A stretch of DNA of 64,000 nt from CBDCIS01 sp965217565 (GTDB lineage: Bacteria > Chloroflexota > Dehalococcoidia > Lucifugimonadales > CATOSD01): the NCBI GenBank assembly GCA_965217565.1, contig CBDCIS010000003.1:124001-188000 (forward strand), written 5' to 3'. Under the pieces are notes generated by a model, which was given only the letters and a program-made list of their open reading frames with translations, had not been told where the DNA came from and searched no databases. This document shows, piece by piece, positions 1 to 8,707 of the stretch. The position numbers and the translations under genes are program-made. Within the stretch, counting starts at the first letter, position 1, and each line of letters begins with the position of its first letter.

Positions 1-1
1 C

Positions 2-688
2 ACCGCCACCGGCAGGGGCGTCACTCACGTCTTGCGGGCGATAGCCGGCGACCTGGGCATACGCATGGAGGGGGCGCGTGTCGCGGTGCAGGGCTTCGGA
101 CAGGTGGGCTCGTGGACGGCGCGGTTTCTCGCGGAGGCGGGCTGCAAGGTGATCGCCGTCAGCGACGCGCGGGGCGGAGTTCACCGCGCGGACGGGATCG
201 ACGTGGACGAGCTGGCGAGGCACGCGGGACGGGCGGGCACCGTCGTCGATTTTCCCGCCGCGGACCCGATACGAAACGAAGAGCTGCTCGAACTCGACTG
301 CGACTTTCTCGTTCCGGCAGCCATAGACCGGGTGATTACGGCGGCGAACGCGCCCCGCGTCAGGGCCAGGGTGATAGTGGAGGCCGCCAATCATCCACTC
401 ACGCCGGAAGCGGACTCCATTCTCAGCGACGGCGGCGTTCCCATATTGCCGGATATCCTCAGCAATGCGGGGGGTGTCGTCGTATCGTACTTCGAGTGGA
501 TACAGAACCTCTACCAGCACCACTGGGAGCAGGGAAGGGTCAACCAGGAGCTCGAGAAGATTATGACGACGGCCTACCGGGCGGTGAAGGAGGTCTCGGA
601 TCGCGAAAACATCACTCTCAGGGAGGCGGCCTTCGCCATAGGGGTGGAGCGCGTGGAGCGCGTCGCCAGGATGAGAGGGTTCATCTGA
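2..688 (+). CDS. Glu/Leu/Phe/Val dehydrogenase, C-terminal part (5' truncated by window edge)
   Basis: This is the NAD(P)-binding half of an amino-acid dehydrogenase that oxidatively deaminates glutamate or a branched-chain amino acid. The reading frame is already open at base 2 (TATGRGVTH), so the catalytic N-terminal half lies outside the window. The Rossmann motif VAVQGFGQVGS follows early, and the family motifs DFLVPAAID, EAANHPLTPEAD and ILPDILSNAGGVVVSYFEW are all present. It ends in a normal family C-terminus at TGA 688. The next gene is convergent with a 4-base gap. Glutamate against leucine specificity cannot be decided without the N-terminal half. Confidence 0.93.
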   Translation, partial: TATGRGVTHVLRAIAGDLGIRMEGARVAVQGFGQVGSWTARFLAEAGCKVIAVSDARGGVHRADGIDVDELARHAGRAGTVVDFPAADPIRNEELLELDCDFLVPAAIDRVITAANAPRVRARVIVEAANHPLTPEADSILSDGGVPILPDILSNAGGVVVSYFEWIQNLYQHHWEQGRVNQELEKIMTTAYRAVKEVSDRENITLREAAFAIGVERVERVARMRGFI

Positions 689-692
689 TCTA

Positions 693-1400
693 TCACTTCA
701 GCAGGCCGTCGTCAACGATGAAGCCGTCTCTCATTCTCACTATGCGGTCGCACTGATCGCCGATCTCCTCCGAGTGGGTCACAACTATGAAGGTCTCCCT
801 GTTCTCGCGATTCAGCCTCAGGATAAGGTCCATTATCTCCTGCGCGGTCTCGCTGTCGAGGTCGCCGGTAGGCTCGTCCGCCCAGATGATGGCTGGATCG
901 TTGACGAGGGCGCGCGCGATGGTGACACGCTGACGCTGCCCCCCCGAAAGCTCCGCGGGCTTGTGCGCGGCGCGTTCGCCAAGCCCTACCATTTCCAGCA
1001 CGCCCAGAGCCTTCTGCCTGGCCTCGCTCGACTTCGCGCCCGAAATCAGCATTGGCAGCTCCACGTTCTCCACGGTGCTGAGGACCGGCAGCAGGTTGTA
1101 CAACTGGAACACAAACCCCATCTGCCTGGCCCTGTAGTCCGTCCTGGTGTTGTCGTCCATTCTCCGCAGGGAGACGCCGTCGATGTCGATCTCCCCTTCG
1201 TCTATGTCATCAATACCGGAGAGGCAGTTGAGCAACGTGGTCTTGCCGCACCCGCTTGGCCCCATGATGGCGACCACTTCGCCGCGGCGCACCTCCAGGT
1301 CGATTCCGCGCAGCGCGTGGACTCGCATTCCCTTGCCGCTGTGGTAAATCTTGTGCACGCCCCTGGCGACGACTATATGATCCGTACCCGAATTGACCAT
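693..1400 (-). CDS. ABC transporter ATP-binding protein, LolD/MacB type
   Basis: A 235-aa cytoplasmic ATPase of the LolD/MacB/FtsE-like class. Walker A is GPSGCGKTT, the Q-loop region is MGFVFQLYNLLP, the signature is LSGGQRQRVTIARAL, Walker B is AIIWADEPTGDLD, and the switch His is in VVTHSEE. The start at 1400 was chosen because AAGGAG lies four bases upstream; a longer frame up to 1508 has no family support. Partners of this class are normally FtsX-like permeases, but none is adjacent: the gene is convergent with the dehydrogenase and divergent from the luciferase-like gene. The substrate is therefore unknown. Confidence 0.93.
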   Translation of the reverse strand: MVNSGTDHIVVARGVHKIYHSGKGMRVHALRGIDLEVRRGEVVAIMGPSGCGKTTLLNCLSGIDDIDEGEIDIDGVSLRRMDDNTRTDYRARQMGFVFQLYNLLPVLSTVENVELPMLISGAKSSEARQKALGVLEMVGLGERAAHKPAELSGGQRQRVTIARALVNDPAIIWADEPTGDLDSETAQEIMDLILRLNRENRETFIVVTHSEEIGDQCDRIVRMRDGFIVDDGLLK

Positions 1401-1562
1401 GACACTCCTTGCCAACGCTGGCGAACAGCGCCGGACGGTAGCTTTAGCGGGGCATCGCCTATGGGAGAGCCTATCTCCCGCGTTCGGCTTCTCTCCTTTT
1501 GCCCTCACAACAATTGTCCAATGCTTGCCGAACGCTTGTCAACCGCGAAGCGGCGCCAGATG

Positions 1563-1645
1563 CCGTATCAATTTGGTTAGTGGGCGCCCAAGCCATGGGA
1601 CGACCAGACAGGGCGACCACAAGGGATTGCCCCTACGGGACGTCG
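1563..1645. repeat. Degenerate dispersed repeat of the GTATCA/CCCCTACGGG family
   Basis: The 350-base gap between the divergent ABC ATPase and luciferase-like genes holds no gene. It contains a decayed copy of a repeat seen at 8708-8839 and 33441-33541. The left end begins CCGTATCAATTTGGTTAG, and the interior has the shared phrase ACCACAAGGGATTGCCCCTA. The right terminal repeat is not recognisable here. The remainder of the gap shows nothing else I can support beyond room for two divergent promoters. Confidence 0.55.
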
Positions 1646-1751
1646 CGGCGTCTTGACCAACGGCGTCCTACGGCGTAATCTTGGCATACGTCGGGTTAAG
1701 CTCGGCTGCCGGCGCTTGCGGTGAGCGCGACGAATGCCAAGGAGTGTTGTA

Positions 1752-2801
1752 ATGGAATTCGGGTCTTTCATGGAGTTTCACTGTAGGGAGGGTGAAAGCC
1801 AGGCCCAGGCCTTCGAGGAGTCCTTTTCCCAGGTTGACATGGCGGAGGAGCTGGGGCTGGACGCCGTATGGCTGGCCGAGTCTCACTTCAGTCCAGCGAG
1901 GGCCGTACTATCGTCGCCGCTAATCGTCGCCTCCGCCATCGCCGCGAGGACCCGGCGTCTGAAGGTGGGCACGGCGGTTCACGTGCTGCCGCTGGGCAAC
2001 CCTCTCAGAATCGCGGAACAGGCGGCCACGCTGGACCAGGTGAGCCAGGGCCGGTTCGAGTTCGGCGTGGGACGCAGTGGGCTTCCGGGCGCGTACGAAG
2101 GCTACAACATCTCCTACGCGGAGAGCAGGGAGCGCTTCTACGAATACCTGGACATCATCCTGGAAGCGTGGACGAACGAGCGGTTCTCCTACGAGGGGCA
2201 GTACTTCTCCTACGACGACGTTTGCCTCGTCCCAAAGCCGTACCAGTCGCCGCATCCCCCAATACGCATCGCGGCCACGACGCCCGACACCTTTCCCCTC
2301 ATCGGAGAGATGGGCTACCCGGTATTCATCGGCGTCAGGGGGCAGGGCATGAGCGAGGTCGCCGAGCACGTCAGCAGCTACAAGCAGGCATGGCAGGATG
2401 CGGGCCACGCGGGGCCGGTGGACGTGTCGCTGCGAATCCCCGTCTATGTCGCCGACACGAAGGAGCAGGCGTTGGCGGAGCCGGAGGAGAGCTTCATGAA
2501 GCAGTTCAGAAGGCTCGGCGCGCAGCTCGCAAGCTCCGTAACCAGGGCAGGAACCGACCCCGGTGAACAGCGGGCGCAGCGAGGCGAGCAGCTCGCCGTC
2601 CTGACGTGGGAAGAGGTACAGAAGGAAAAGGTCGCGGTGGGCACGCCGGAGATGGTGGTGGAGCAGCTGCACAGGATGAAGGACGCGCTGAGTCTTAGCG
2701 GCGTCGTAGCCGAACTCAACGCTGGGGAGCTCATCCCGCGCGAGAACATCGCGCGCTCCCTGCGGCTGCTCTGCGAGAAGGTGATACCCGCGTTCAAGTA
2801 G
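1752..2801 (+). CDS. LLM-class flavin-dependent oxidoreductase (luciferase-like)
   Basis: A 349-aa TIM-barrel enzyme of the bacterial luciferase-like family, using reduced flavin (FMN or F420) to oxygenate or reduce an unknown organic substrate. Family features include the N-terminal MEFGSFMEF strand, DAVWLAESHF near residue 40, the VGTAVHVLPLGNPLRIAEQ segment, and GRFEFGVGRS. The start at 1752 follows AAGGAG with a 7-base spacer; an in-frame ATG at 1734 lies upstream of this site. Expansion of such flavin enzymes is a known trait of SAR202 genomes, which fits the window, but the substrate cannot be read from the sequence. Confidence 0.93.
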   Translation: MEFGSFMEFHCREGESQAQAFEESFSQVDMAEELGLDAVWLAESHFSPARAVLSSPLIVASAIAARTRRLKVGTAVHVLPLGNPLRIAEQAATLDQVSQGRFEFGVGRSGLPGAYEGYNISYAESRERFYEYLDIILEAWTNERFSYEGQYFSYDDVCLVPKPYQSPHPPIRIAATTPDTFPLIGEMGYPVFIGVRGQGMSEVAEHVSSYKQAWQDAGHAGPVDVSLRIPVYVADTKEQALAEPEESFMKQFRRLGAQLASSVTRAGTDPGEQRAQRGEQLAVLTWEEVQKEKVAVGTPEMVVEQLHRMKDALSLSGVVAELNAGELIPRENIARSLRLLCEKVIPAFK

Positions 2802-2807
2802 GCGAGC

Positions 2808-3554
2808 TCACAGCTGCGCCAGCTCACGCGCGAGAACCACCACGCTCGTCACCATGATGACCGCGATCGCGCCGACCCTGAAGACGCGCTCGTTCATGCT
2901 CCTCGCTATCTCGCTCCCCAGGAAGAAGCCCGCCAGCACGGGCAAGGTAACCACGAGGGAGAGCATCACGCGCTCGGTCGTGTACAGCCCGCCCAGGGCG
3001 TAGCCGAAGACGGCGGTGGGCATCACGAACAGGAAGAGCAGCGACATCGATCCCCTGATGGTGTCCCGCTGCCAGTCTCTCGCCAGCATGAACAGCGCCA
3101 GCAGCGGCCCGCCGATTCCGAGAGCCGTGAGCATAAGGCCAACCACGAAGCCCACGACCGGTCCCACGATTCGCGGCTTGGGAATTGGACCGCGAAAGTT
3201 CAGCGCGGTGACAAGCGTCAGGGCGATTATCAGCGCGCCGATGCTGATTCTGAGCGGCCTGTCGGCGGCGGATACCAGGACGAACGCGCCCAGCAGCGCG
3301 CCAACGAGTCCCGCGACGGCTATCGGCAGCATCTCCGCCATCTTCAGGTAGGAGCGGTTCTGCCAAACCATCAGCGCGACCAGCGGCACCTCGACCGAGT
3401 TCAGCACGACTATGGTGGTCTGCGGATCGAACTGCAACAGCAGTATAGGTATGGCGACCATGCCGATACCAAAACCGAGCGAACTGAATACGGTGGAACC
3501 GAGCAGCGTCGCCCCCACCGCGACGATGAGGCGGGGTAGCGTCAGAGCGCTCAT
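2808..3554 (-). CDS. TauE/SafE-family sulfite/anion exporter-like membrane protein
   Basis: A 248-aa integral membrane protein with about seven or eight hydrophobic helices and the duplicated glycine-rich family pattern (SSLGFGIGMVAIPILLL near the start, ALGIGGPLLALFML in the second half). Characterised relatives export sulfite, sulfoacetate or other organosulfur anions. It lies 62 bases downstream of the D-aminoacylase-like gene on the same strand, so the two may be co-transcribed. The adenylylsulfate reductase genes are about 28 kb away, so a sulfite-export role is possible but not shown. The upstream ribosome-binding site is weak. Confidence 0.85.
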   Translation of the reverse strand: MSALTLPRLIVAVGATLLGSTVFSSLGFGIGMVAIPILLLQFDPQTTIVVLNSVEVPLVALMVWQNRSYLKMAEMLPIAVAGLVGALLGAFVLVSAADRPLRISIGALIIALTLVTALNFRGPIPKPRIVGPVVGFVVGLMLTALGIGGPLLALFMLARDWQRDTIRGSMSLLFLFVMPTAVFGYALGGLYTTERVMLSLVVTLPVLAGFFLGSEIARSMNERVFRVGAIAVIMVTSVVVLARELAQL

Positions 3555-3616
3555 CGCGCACCGCCTGCGGTCCGGGGTTCGGGATGCGCGTCCGTGCCTT
3601 GAACGCTCAACTCGCG

Positions 3617-5197
3617 CTACGGCACTGCCTGGCCCGCCATGACGCCGGTGCAGCGTTCATGATCCACCGCGACCTGGCCGTTCACCACCACGTGGGGGAT
3701 GCCGGTCGGGAACTGGAACGGGTCATCATAGGTGGCGTTGTCCATGATCCGGTCGGCGTCGAAGGCCACGACATCCGCGAAGTATCCCTTCTCGATTCGT
3801 CCTCGCCGCGTGATGCCGAACCTCCGCGCGGCGTTGTCGGTCATGCGCTGGACCATCTGCTCGAGGCTGAGTATGTCGAATCGCCGCCTCAGCCGCCCAA
3901 GAAAGCGCGGGAAGCAGCCGTAGGCGCGCGGGTGCGGCATTCCGCCTATCGGTATGGCGTCGCTTCCCACCATGTAGTCGTCCCGCGACAGCAGTTCGAC
4001 GCAATCGCGGCTCACCTGCTGCCACAGCGCAACGCTCGCAGGGGGAGCGCCTCTGAAGCAGATTCGCATGTCCTCTTCCAGCAGCAGGTCGCACAGCACC
4101 TCGCCCGGCGACGAGCCGCGCTCAGCCGTCACGTCGGGAAGGCTCATGCCCTCGAGGTGGCTGTTGACAGGCAGGTAGGAGAACACCACGTCTTGGAGCG
4201 CGCCGGGGTAGTCGTTGTTGAGGTAATCCACCAGCTTCTGCCGCTCCGAACTGTCCCTGAGCCGCCGAATGACGGCGTCCGGCCCGCCTTCGTGGGCATA
4301 GCTCGGCAGGAAGCTGAGTGGGTAGGTGCTGCCCGTGGGATAGGGGTAAAGCTCCAGGCTGCAATCCACGCCCTCGGCCTTCGCCTTGTCGATCAACTCC
4401 ACGCGCTCCGCGACCTTCCCCGCGTTGCTCGCCTGTGTGCGGTAGTGAGAGAAGTGCACCTTGATGCCGGAGCGGCGGCCTATCTCCAGCGCCTCCGGCA
4501 CGTCGCCGCCGCCAAAGGCCCGGTCCGTGTTGACGTTGCGAAGGTGCGTGACGTAAACGCCGCCCACCTCGTTGGCCGCCTTGCACAGCTCGATCATCTC
4601 CGCCGTATCGCTCCAGGAGTTGGGGAAATAGGACATTCCGGTGGCGAACCCGACCGCGCCCTGTTCGATGCCTTCCCTGATGAGCCGCTTGGCCCTCTCC
4701 AGCGCGTCGCCCACCAGCGGCCTGTCCTCGAAGCCTAGCGTCTCCAGCCGGACCGCGCCGTGCGCCACACAGTAGGCGGTGTTCACCGCGCACTTCTTGT
4801 GGTAGTGGGGGCGGAAGGCTTCGACGCTGCTCATGTCGAGGTCGTCGGGCGGCTCGCCCAGTATTCCGGCGAGGTAGCGCCTGATGATGCGGTAGTTCTC
4901 CGGCGAGAGAGGGGCGTATGACAGTCCGTCCTGCCCCAGTATCTCGGTGGTGATGCCCTGGCGCAGGCCGTTGGCGTGCTGTGGGTCGAAGAGCAACGCG
5001 CCGTCGGAATGAGCGTGGGTGTCAATGAAGCCGGGCGAGACGACGAGCCCGGTGGCGTCGATGACACGACCGGCGTCGGACTGGGACAGGTCACCTATCG
5101 CCTCGATGGTCTCTCCGCTGATTCCGACGTCGGCGCGATAGCCCGGCTCCCCGGTTCCATCAACGACTGTTCCTCCAACGATTGCGACATCGAACAT
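3617..5197 (-). CDS. N-acyl-D-amino-acid deacylase-like amidohydrolase
   Basis: A 526-aa metal-dependent hydrolase of the D-aminoacylase/dihydroorotase-like group. It opens with the small beta-sandwich (MFDVAIVGGTVVDGTGEPGY), then the metal motif GFIDTHAHSD, ETLGFEDRPL, GAVGFATGMSYFPN, YVTHLRNVN and VHFSHYRT, and ends with the VVNGQVAVDHER strand. The start is supported by AAGGAG five bases upstream. The cysteine found in classical D-aminoacylases (GNCG context) is replaced by GQDG, so substrate range may differ from true N-acyl-D-amino acids. It is first in a pair with the TauE/SafE gene. Confidence 0.88.
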   Translation of the reverse strand: MFDVAIVGGTVVDGTGEPGYRADVGISGETIEAIGDLSQSDAGRVIDATGLVVSPGFIDTHAHSDGALLFDPQHANGLRQGITTEILGQDGLSYAPLSPENYRIIRRYLAGILGEPPDDLDMSSVEAFRPHYHKKCAVNTAYCVAHGAVRLETLGFEDRPLVGDALERAKRLIREGIEQGAVGFATGMSYFPNSWSDTAEMIELCKAANEVGGVYVTHLRNVNTDRAFGGGDVPEALEIGRRSGIKVHFSHYRTQASNAGKVAERVELIDKAKAEGVDCSLELYPYPTGSTYPLSFLPSYAHEGGPDAVIRRLRDSSERQKLVDYLNNDYPGALQDVVFSYLPVNSHLEGMSLPDVTAERGSSPGEVLCDLLLEEDMRICFRGAPPASVALWQQVSRDCVELLSRDDYMVGSDAIPIGGMPHPRAYGCFPRFLGRLRRRFDILSLEQMVQRMTDNAARRFGITRRGRIEKGYFADVVAFDADRIMDNATYDDPFQFPTGIPHVVVNGQVAVDHERCTGVMAGQAVP

Positions 5198-5550
5198 GGC
5201 CTCTCCTTATCCGTGGTTCAGGTCTTTCGAGTTACCTATTGTCAGGGCCTTTCCAAAGCCGGTGTTATCGCTATTTCACGGGCATCCTTGCCCTGGGTTC
5301 CCACCCCGTATCGGAGTACGGGGCAGGCCTTTCGCGGGAACGACGGGTGGGGGGCGAAGCCGAAAGTCGCAAAACCGAAATGGGTCATTCTGGGTCATTT
5401 CGTAGCTGTGCCCTCAGAGGATTTGCGCCATTTGTCGTCTTAAGGATTCTGGGGGCCAGGGGTTCTTTTTGAAAGTTTGGCGTTGACAAGGAAGTGTAAC
5501 CTGTTTTCATGCAAGTGTGGCATGGGATGAATCCGGATTGCAGTTGACTG
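5198..5550. other. Intergenic region with REP-like hairpin and decayed repeat
   Basis: There is no gene in this 353-base stretch. Around 5295-5345 is a REP-like palindromic remnant (GGTTCCCACCCCGTA then CGCGGGAACGACGG). At about 5385-5420 the phrase GGTCATTTCGTAGCTG recurs in a related form at 8570-8595 (GGACATTTCGTAGCTG), suggesting both are relics of the same dispersed sequence. The rest shows no motif I can name. Confidence 0.5.
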
Positions 5551-5760
5551 CTAGTCCTCGCCCATGTAGGACGCCGGGCTTGCGAGGAACTCGTTGCGGC
5601 AGTCCAGGCTGCAAAGGTAGTACCACTTTCCCTCGTGGAAGCGGCGGGTTCCCTTCGTGGGGTCCACTTCGGGCGCGCCTCCGGGAACAGACCCCACGGG
5701 CCGGTTCATCTCATCGGTGTCGAGCTCCCGGCCGCAAACCGGGTCATTAACGATTGCCAT
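5551..5760 (-). CDS. YHS-domain protein
   Basis: A 69-aa single-domain protein related to the YHS metal-binding module found in copper ATPases and some monooxygenases. It begins MAIVNDPVCGRELD and contains FHEGKWYYLCSLDCRNEF, giving the family cysteines (PVCG, CSLDC). The start is fixed by AAGGAG six bases upstream. The role is probably metal handling or delivery in the cytoplasm, but the partner is unknown. It stands alone between repeats. Confidence 0.85.
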   Translation of the reverse strand: MAIVNDPVCGRELDTDEMNRPVGSVPGGAPEVDPTKGTRRFHEGKWYYLCSLDCRNEFLASPASYMGED

Positions 5761-5831
5761 GTGGTTCTCCTTAGCCTTGCTGCGGCGCGCCCCACCTGGG
5801 TCACCCACTCCCTGACCCCCTCCCATCGAGT

Positions 5832-6036
5832 TGACAAGGGTAGGTAAAATGCGAATTGCAGGTACGCTTAGCCCATGTCATTCCGAGCGGACCCGAGGAA
5901 TCCAGAGCCATCTGCACTACAAGAACTTGGGACTCCTCGGTTCGCTACGCTCACTCGGAATGACATACGTTGACCTGAATTGCGATGTCATAGCTATGAC
6001 TTGTAGCTATGGACCGCCAAAAACCTACCCCTGTCA
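5832..6036. mobile_element. MITE family A, copy 1 (205 bp)
   Basis: A non-coding element bounded by inverted ends TGACAAGGGTAGGT and ACCTACCCCTGTCA. A second copy with the same ends and interior lies at 11578-11809. The interior holds an inverted pair: GTCATTCCGAGCG near the left and CTCACTCGGAATGAC near the right, so the single strand would fold as a nested hairpin. It lacks a transposase and must rely on one elsewhere. It fills most of the gap between the YHS and acyl-CoA dehydrogenase genes, set within CCCCTCCC/GGGAGGGGG flanking sequence. Confidence 0.8.
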
Positions 6037-6113
6037 GCTCCCTTGACGGGAGGGGGGACTTTCTTACGACGTAAACACCGACGGGCTGACTAACTGACCA
6101 ACTCAACAAATGG

Positions 6114-7238
6114 CTAACCTATGAACTCGCTCGCCACCACCTCCAGGTGCTCGTCGGCTGTGCCCAGGCGTAGGGCCATCCCCTGCATCTGGCGAGTGTA
6201 GATTTGGAGGTCGAACTCCTGCATAAACCCCACGCCGCCGTGAAGCTGATGAGCGGTCAGGGTGACCTGCTGGCACGCCCTGCTGCAAAAGGCCTTTGCC
6301 ATCGCAACCTCGCCCCGGGCCGGCAGCCCCTGCGCCAGGCGCGACACCGCCTCCTGGGCGGCAAGGCGCGCTCCGTCGGAGAGAATAGCCATATCCGCGC
6401 AGTGGTGTTGCACCGCCTGCAGCGAGCCCAGCGGACGCCCAAACTGGACCCTCATCTTGACATACTCCACCGTTCGTTCCAGCACCCTCTCCGCTATGCC
6501 AACCATCTGCATACAGAGCAACGCCGTGGCGGCGTCCAGGACACGGCGCAAGACCTGCCATCCCTGGTTCAGCCCGCCTATGACGTTGCGGTCCGGAACC
6601 ATGGCGTCATTGAAGCTAATCTCCGCCTGTTTGTCACCGCCAGTGGTGTCGAGAGGGGTTACGTGGACACCGGGGTTCGAACTGGGAACCAAGAACAGCG
6701 TGATGTCCTCGCTCTCCGGACCTGTCCGCGCCGCGCAGAGTATGTAGTCCGCGACGTGACCGTACTCCACAAAGAGCTTTGTCCCGTTCAGGACGTAGTG
6801 GTCTCCCCTGGCCTGCGCTTGCAGCCGGATGGCGGAGGGTTCGTACTTGCCCGTCTCCTCCAGCAGAGCGAGGCAGAGCAGCGCCTGTCCCTGGGCGACC
6901 GCGGGAACAATGCCGCGCTTCTGCTCGTCGCTTGCTCCGTACAGCAGAGTGAGGCCGCCGAGCACGACGGTGGAGAAGAAGGGGCCAATGTACAGGCCGC
7001 GCCCCATCTCGTCCAGGATTACGCCTAGGTCCATCAGGTTGCCGCCCGCGCCGCCCAACTCCTCGGGGATAACGGTGTTGATCAGCCCGGTCTCGGCCAT
7101 CTTGCGCCATACGTCGGGAGAATACCCGCGGTCGCTGGACTCCAACTCACGAAGCAGGCTGGTCGGGAACTCCCTCTCCAGGAAGTCCCGCGTAAGCCTC
7201 TTGAGCATCTCCTGCGTTTGGGTAAGCGCCAAGTCCAT
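6114..7238 (-). CDS. Acyl-CoA dehydrogenase family protein (subunit-like, 374 aa)
   Basis: A flavoprotein of the acyl-CoA dehydrogenase fold. The N-terminal helical domain begins MDLALTQTQEMLKRLTRDFLE, the middle beta domain has YVLNGTKLFVEYGHVADY, and the C-terminal helices include GRPLGSLQAVQHHCADM and HQLHGGVGFMQEFDL. It is immediately downstream (34 bases) of a second acyl-CoA dehydrogenase on the same strand. Adjacent unlike pairs of this kind form alpha2beta2 enzymes in sterol and branched side-chain degradation of actinobacteria (FadE28-FadE29 type), so this may be one subunit of such a complex. That assembly is inference. Confidence 0.9.
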   Translation of the reverse strand: MDLALTQTQEMLKRLTRDFLEREFPTSLLRELESSDRGYSPDVWRKMAETGLINTVIPEELGGAGGNLMDLGVILDEMGRGLYIGPFFSTVVLGGLTLLYGASDEQKRGIVPAVAQGQALLCLALLEETGKYEPSAIRLQAQARGDHYVLNGTKLFVEYGHVADYILCAARTGPESEDITLFLVPSSNPGVHVTPLDTTGGDKQAEISFNDAMVPDRNVIGGLNQGWQVLRRVLDAATALLCMQMVGIAERVLERTVEYVKMRVQFGRPLGSLQAVQHHCADMAILSDGARLAAQEAVSRLAQGLPARGEVAMAKAFCSRACQQVTLTAHQLHGGVGFMQEFDLQIYTRQMQGMALRLGTADEHLEVVASEFIG

Positions 7239-7272
7239 GGGCCACTCCTTTTGCGGGCAGGCGGGCGACTGG

Positions 7273-8442
7273 TCAGCGGGGCAGGCCCAGGCCGCGCTGG
7301 GCGATGATATTGCGCTGTATCTCGTTCGTGCCCGCCCCGAAGCGCATCAGCGGCGCCTGGCGGTACATCCTCTCGAACCTGCCCTGAAGGTTCGCCCACC
7401 TGGAGCCGCGCTTCAACTGGCCGCGCGGCCCCATCATCTCCAGCGCCTCCGCGGCAAGCCTCTGCGTCAACTCGGATGACCAAATCTTGGCGATGGACGC
7501 CTCCTTTGTGGGAACCATCTCGTTCTCTATCATCCAGGCGTTTCTGTATGAGAAGAGCCGTAGTATGCCAACCTGCACGGCGAGATCGGCCAGCTTATGG
7601 CGAACGATCGGGTCCTCGGCCAGCGTTGCGCCGTTGCGGCTGGTCTCCCTGGCGAACTGGGTCAGTTCGTCTAGGCTGCGCTTCAGAGGGCTGATAGGGG
7701 CGACGGCGGCGCGCTCGTAATCCAACGCCATCGCAACCACGTAGAAGCCCCTGTTTTCCTCTCCCACGAGGTTCTTGCGGGGCACTCGCACGTCCTCGAA
7801 GAAGACCTCGTTGGTGCGGCCGTCTCCCATCGTCCAGAGGGGGCGTATGGTGATTCCGGGCGCGTCGAGAGGAACTATCATAAGGGACACGCCGCGGTGC
7901 TTGGGCTCGTTCGGGTCCGTGCGCGCCGCGAGCCAGATGTGCGTGGAGTAGTGGGCGGCAGAGGTGTAAATCTTCTGACCGTTGATAACGTAGTCGTCGC
8001 CGTCGGCGACCGCCCTGGTCTGAAGCGAGCCGAGGTCCGTGCCCGCCGACGGCTCGGAGTAGCCGAGCGCGAACTCGACCTCGCCGCTAAGGATGCCGCT
8101 GAGGTACTCCTGCCGCTGCTCGTCCGTACCGGCCCGGAACAGGGTAGGCCCCACGGAGGTCAGGCTGAGTCCGCCATAGGGCAGCCCATGGTAGCCAAGC
8201 TCTTCCGTCAGAATGAACTGGTGGACGAGGGGCTTGCCGCCGCCGCCGTACTCGGTGGGCCAGCTTACGCCCAACAGTCCCTTCTGGCCCAGCAGCCGCT
8301 TGAACTCCCTGCCAGCCTCCGACGCGGACCCGTCCGGCGCGCTCTGTATCTGCTCGATAAGCTCGGGGGGAACCTCGTCGCGGATAAACGCCCGCACCCG
8401 GTCTCTGAACTCCTCCTGGTCCGGAGTGAATCGATAGTCCAT
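7273..8442 (-). CDS. Acyl-CoA dehydrogenase family protein (389 aa)
   Basis: A complete acyl-CoA dehydrogenase: N-terminal MDYRFTPDQEEFRDRVRAF, GVSWPTEYGGGG, FALGYSEPSAGTDL (the FAD/substrate motif), YVINGQKIYTSAAHYS, and the C-terminal GAGTNEIQRNIIAQRGL. It catalyses alpha,beta-desaturation of an acyl-CoA, with electrons normally passed to ETF. The start at 8442 was chosen because the family N-terminus begins there; the frame is open further upstream to 8523 but without similarity. It is the first gene of the pair with the 374-aa dehydrogenase. The substrate is unknown. Confidence 0.93.
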   Translation of the reverse strand: MDYRFTPDQEEFRDRVRAFIRDEVPPELIEQIQSAPDGSASEAGREFKRLLGQKGLLGVSWPTEYGGGGKPLVHQFILTEELGYHGLPYGGLSLTSVGPTLFRAGTDEQRQEYLSGILSGEVEFALGYSEPSAGTDLGSLQTRAVADGDDYVINGQKIYTSAAHYSTHIWLAARTDPNEPKHRGVSLMIVPLDAPGITIRPLWTMGDGRTNEVFFEDVRVPRKNLVGEENRGFYVVAMALDYERAAVAPISPLKRSLDELTQFARETSRNGATLAEDPIVRHKLADLAVQVGILRLFSYRNAWMIENEMVPTKEASIAKIWSSELTQRLAAEALEMMGPRGQLKRGSRWANLQGRFERMYRQAPLMRFGAGTNEIQRNIIAQRGLGLPR

Positions 8443-8662
8443 AACACACCCCCCTAATCGGCCAATGCCCACGTTGACGCCGAGATTAGCACCTTCCAAA
8501 ACAGGTGTCAATTGGCCCCGCACCCAGGTAGTGCATCAGTTTCAGGAATCATTTCCCAAGTGCGACATTGTGGGACATTTCGTAGCTGGGGCCTGTGGTT
8601 ATCGGAACCAGGACTTTCAGGATTAAGGGGCCTTCAGGGGTGTCATGGTTGCGCATGAGAAG

Positions 8663-8691
8663 ATGATAGCACAGGTGTTCGTGCATGTCAA
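8663..8691 (-). promoter_or_regulatory. LexA-box-like promoter cassette, copy 1
   Basis: On the minus strand, TTGACA (8691-8686), a 17-base spacer and TATCAT (8668-8663) make a near-consensus sigma-70 promoter. The spacer contains CGAACACCTGTGC, which resembles the CGAAC-N4-GTTCG LexA box of Gram-positive-type bacteria. Three further copies with the same spacing occur in the window. Transcription would start near 8656, where an ATG opens a 35-codon frame (8656-8549), possibly leaderless and possibly a relic. The next real gene downstream is the acyl-CoA dehydrogenase at 8442. Confidence 0.6.
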
Positions 8692-8707
8692 CGGGCGCGT
8701 GACCTCG

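Noticed and set aside
5484..5512. TTGACA near 5484 as a fifth LexA-like cassette
   Set aside because: The spacer lacks CGAAC...GTGC and the -10 match is poor.
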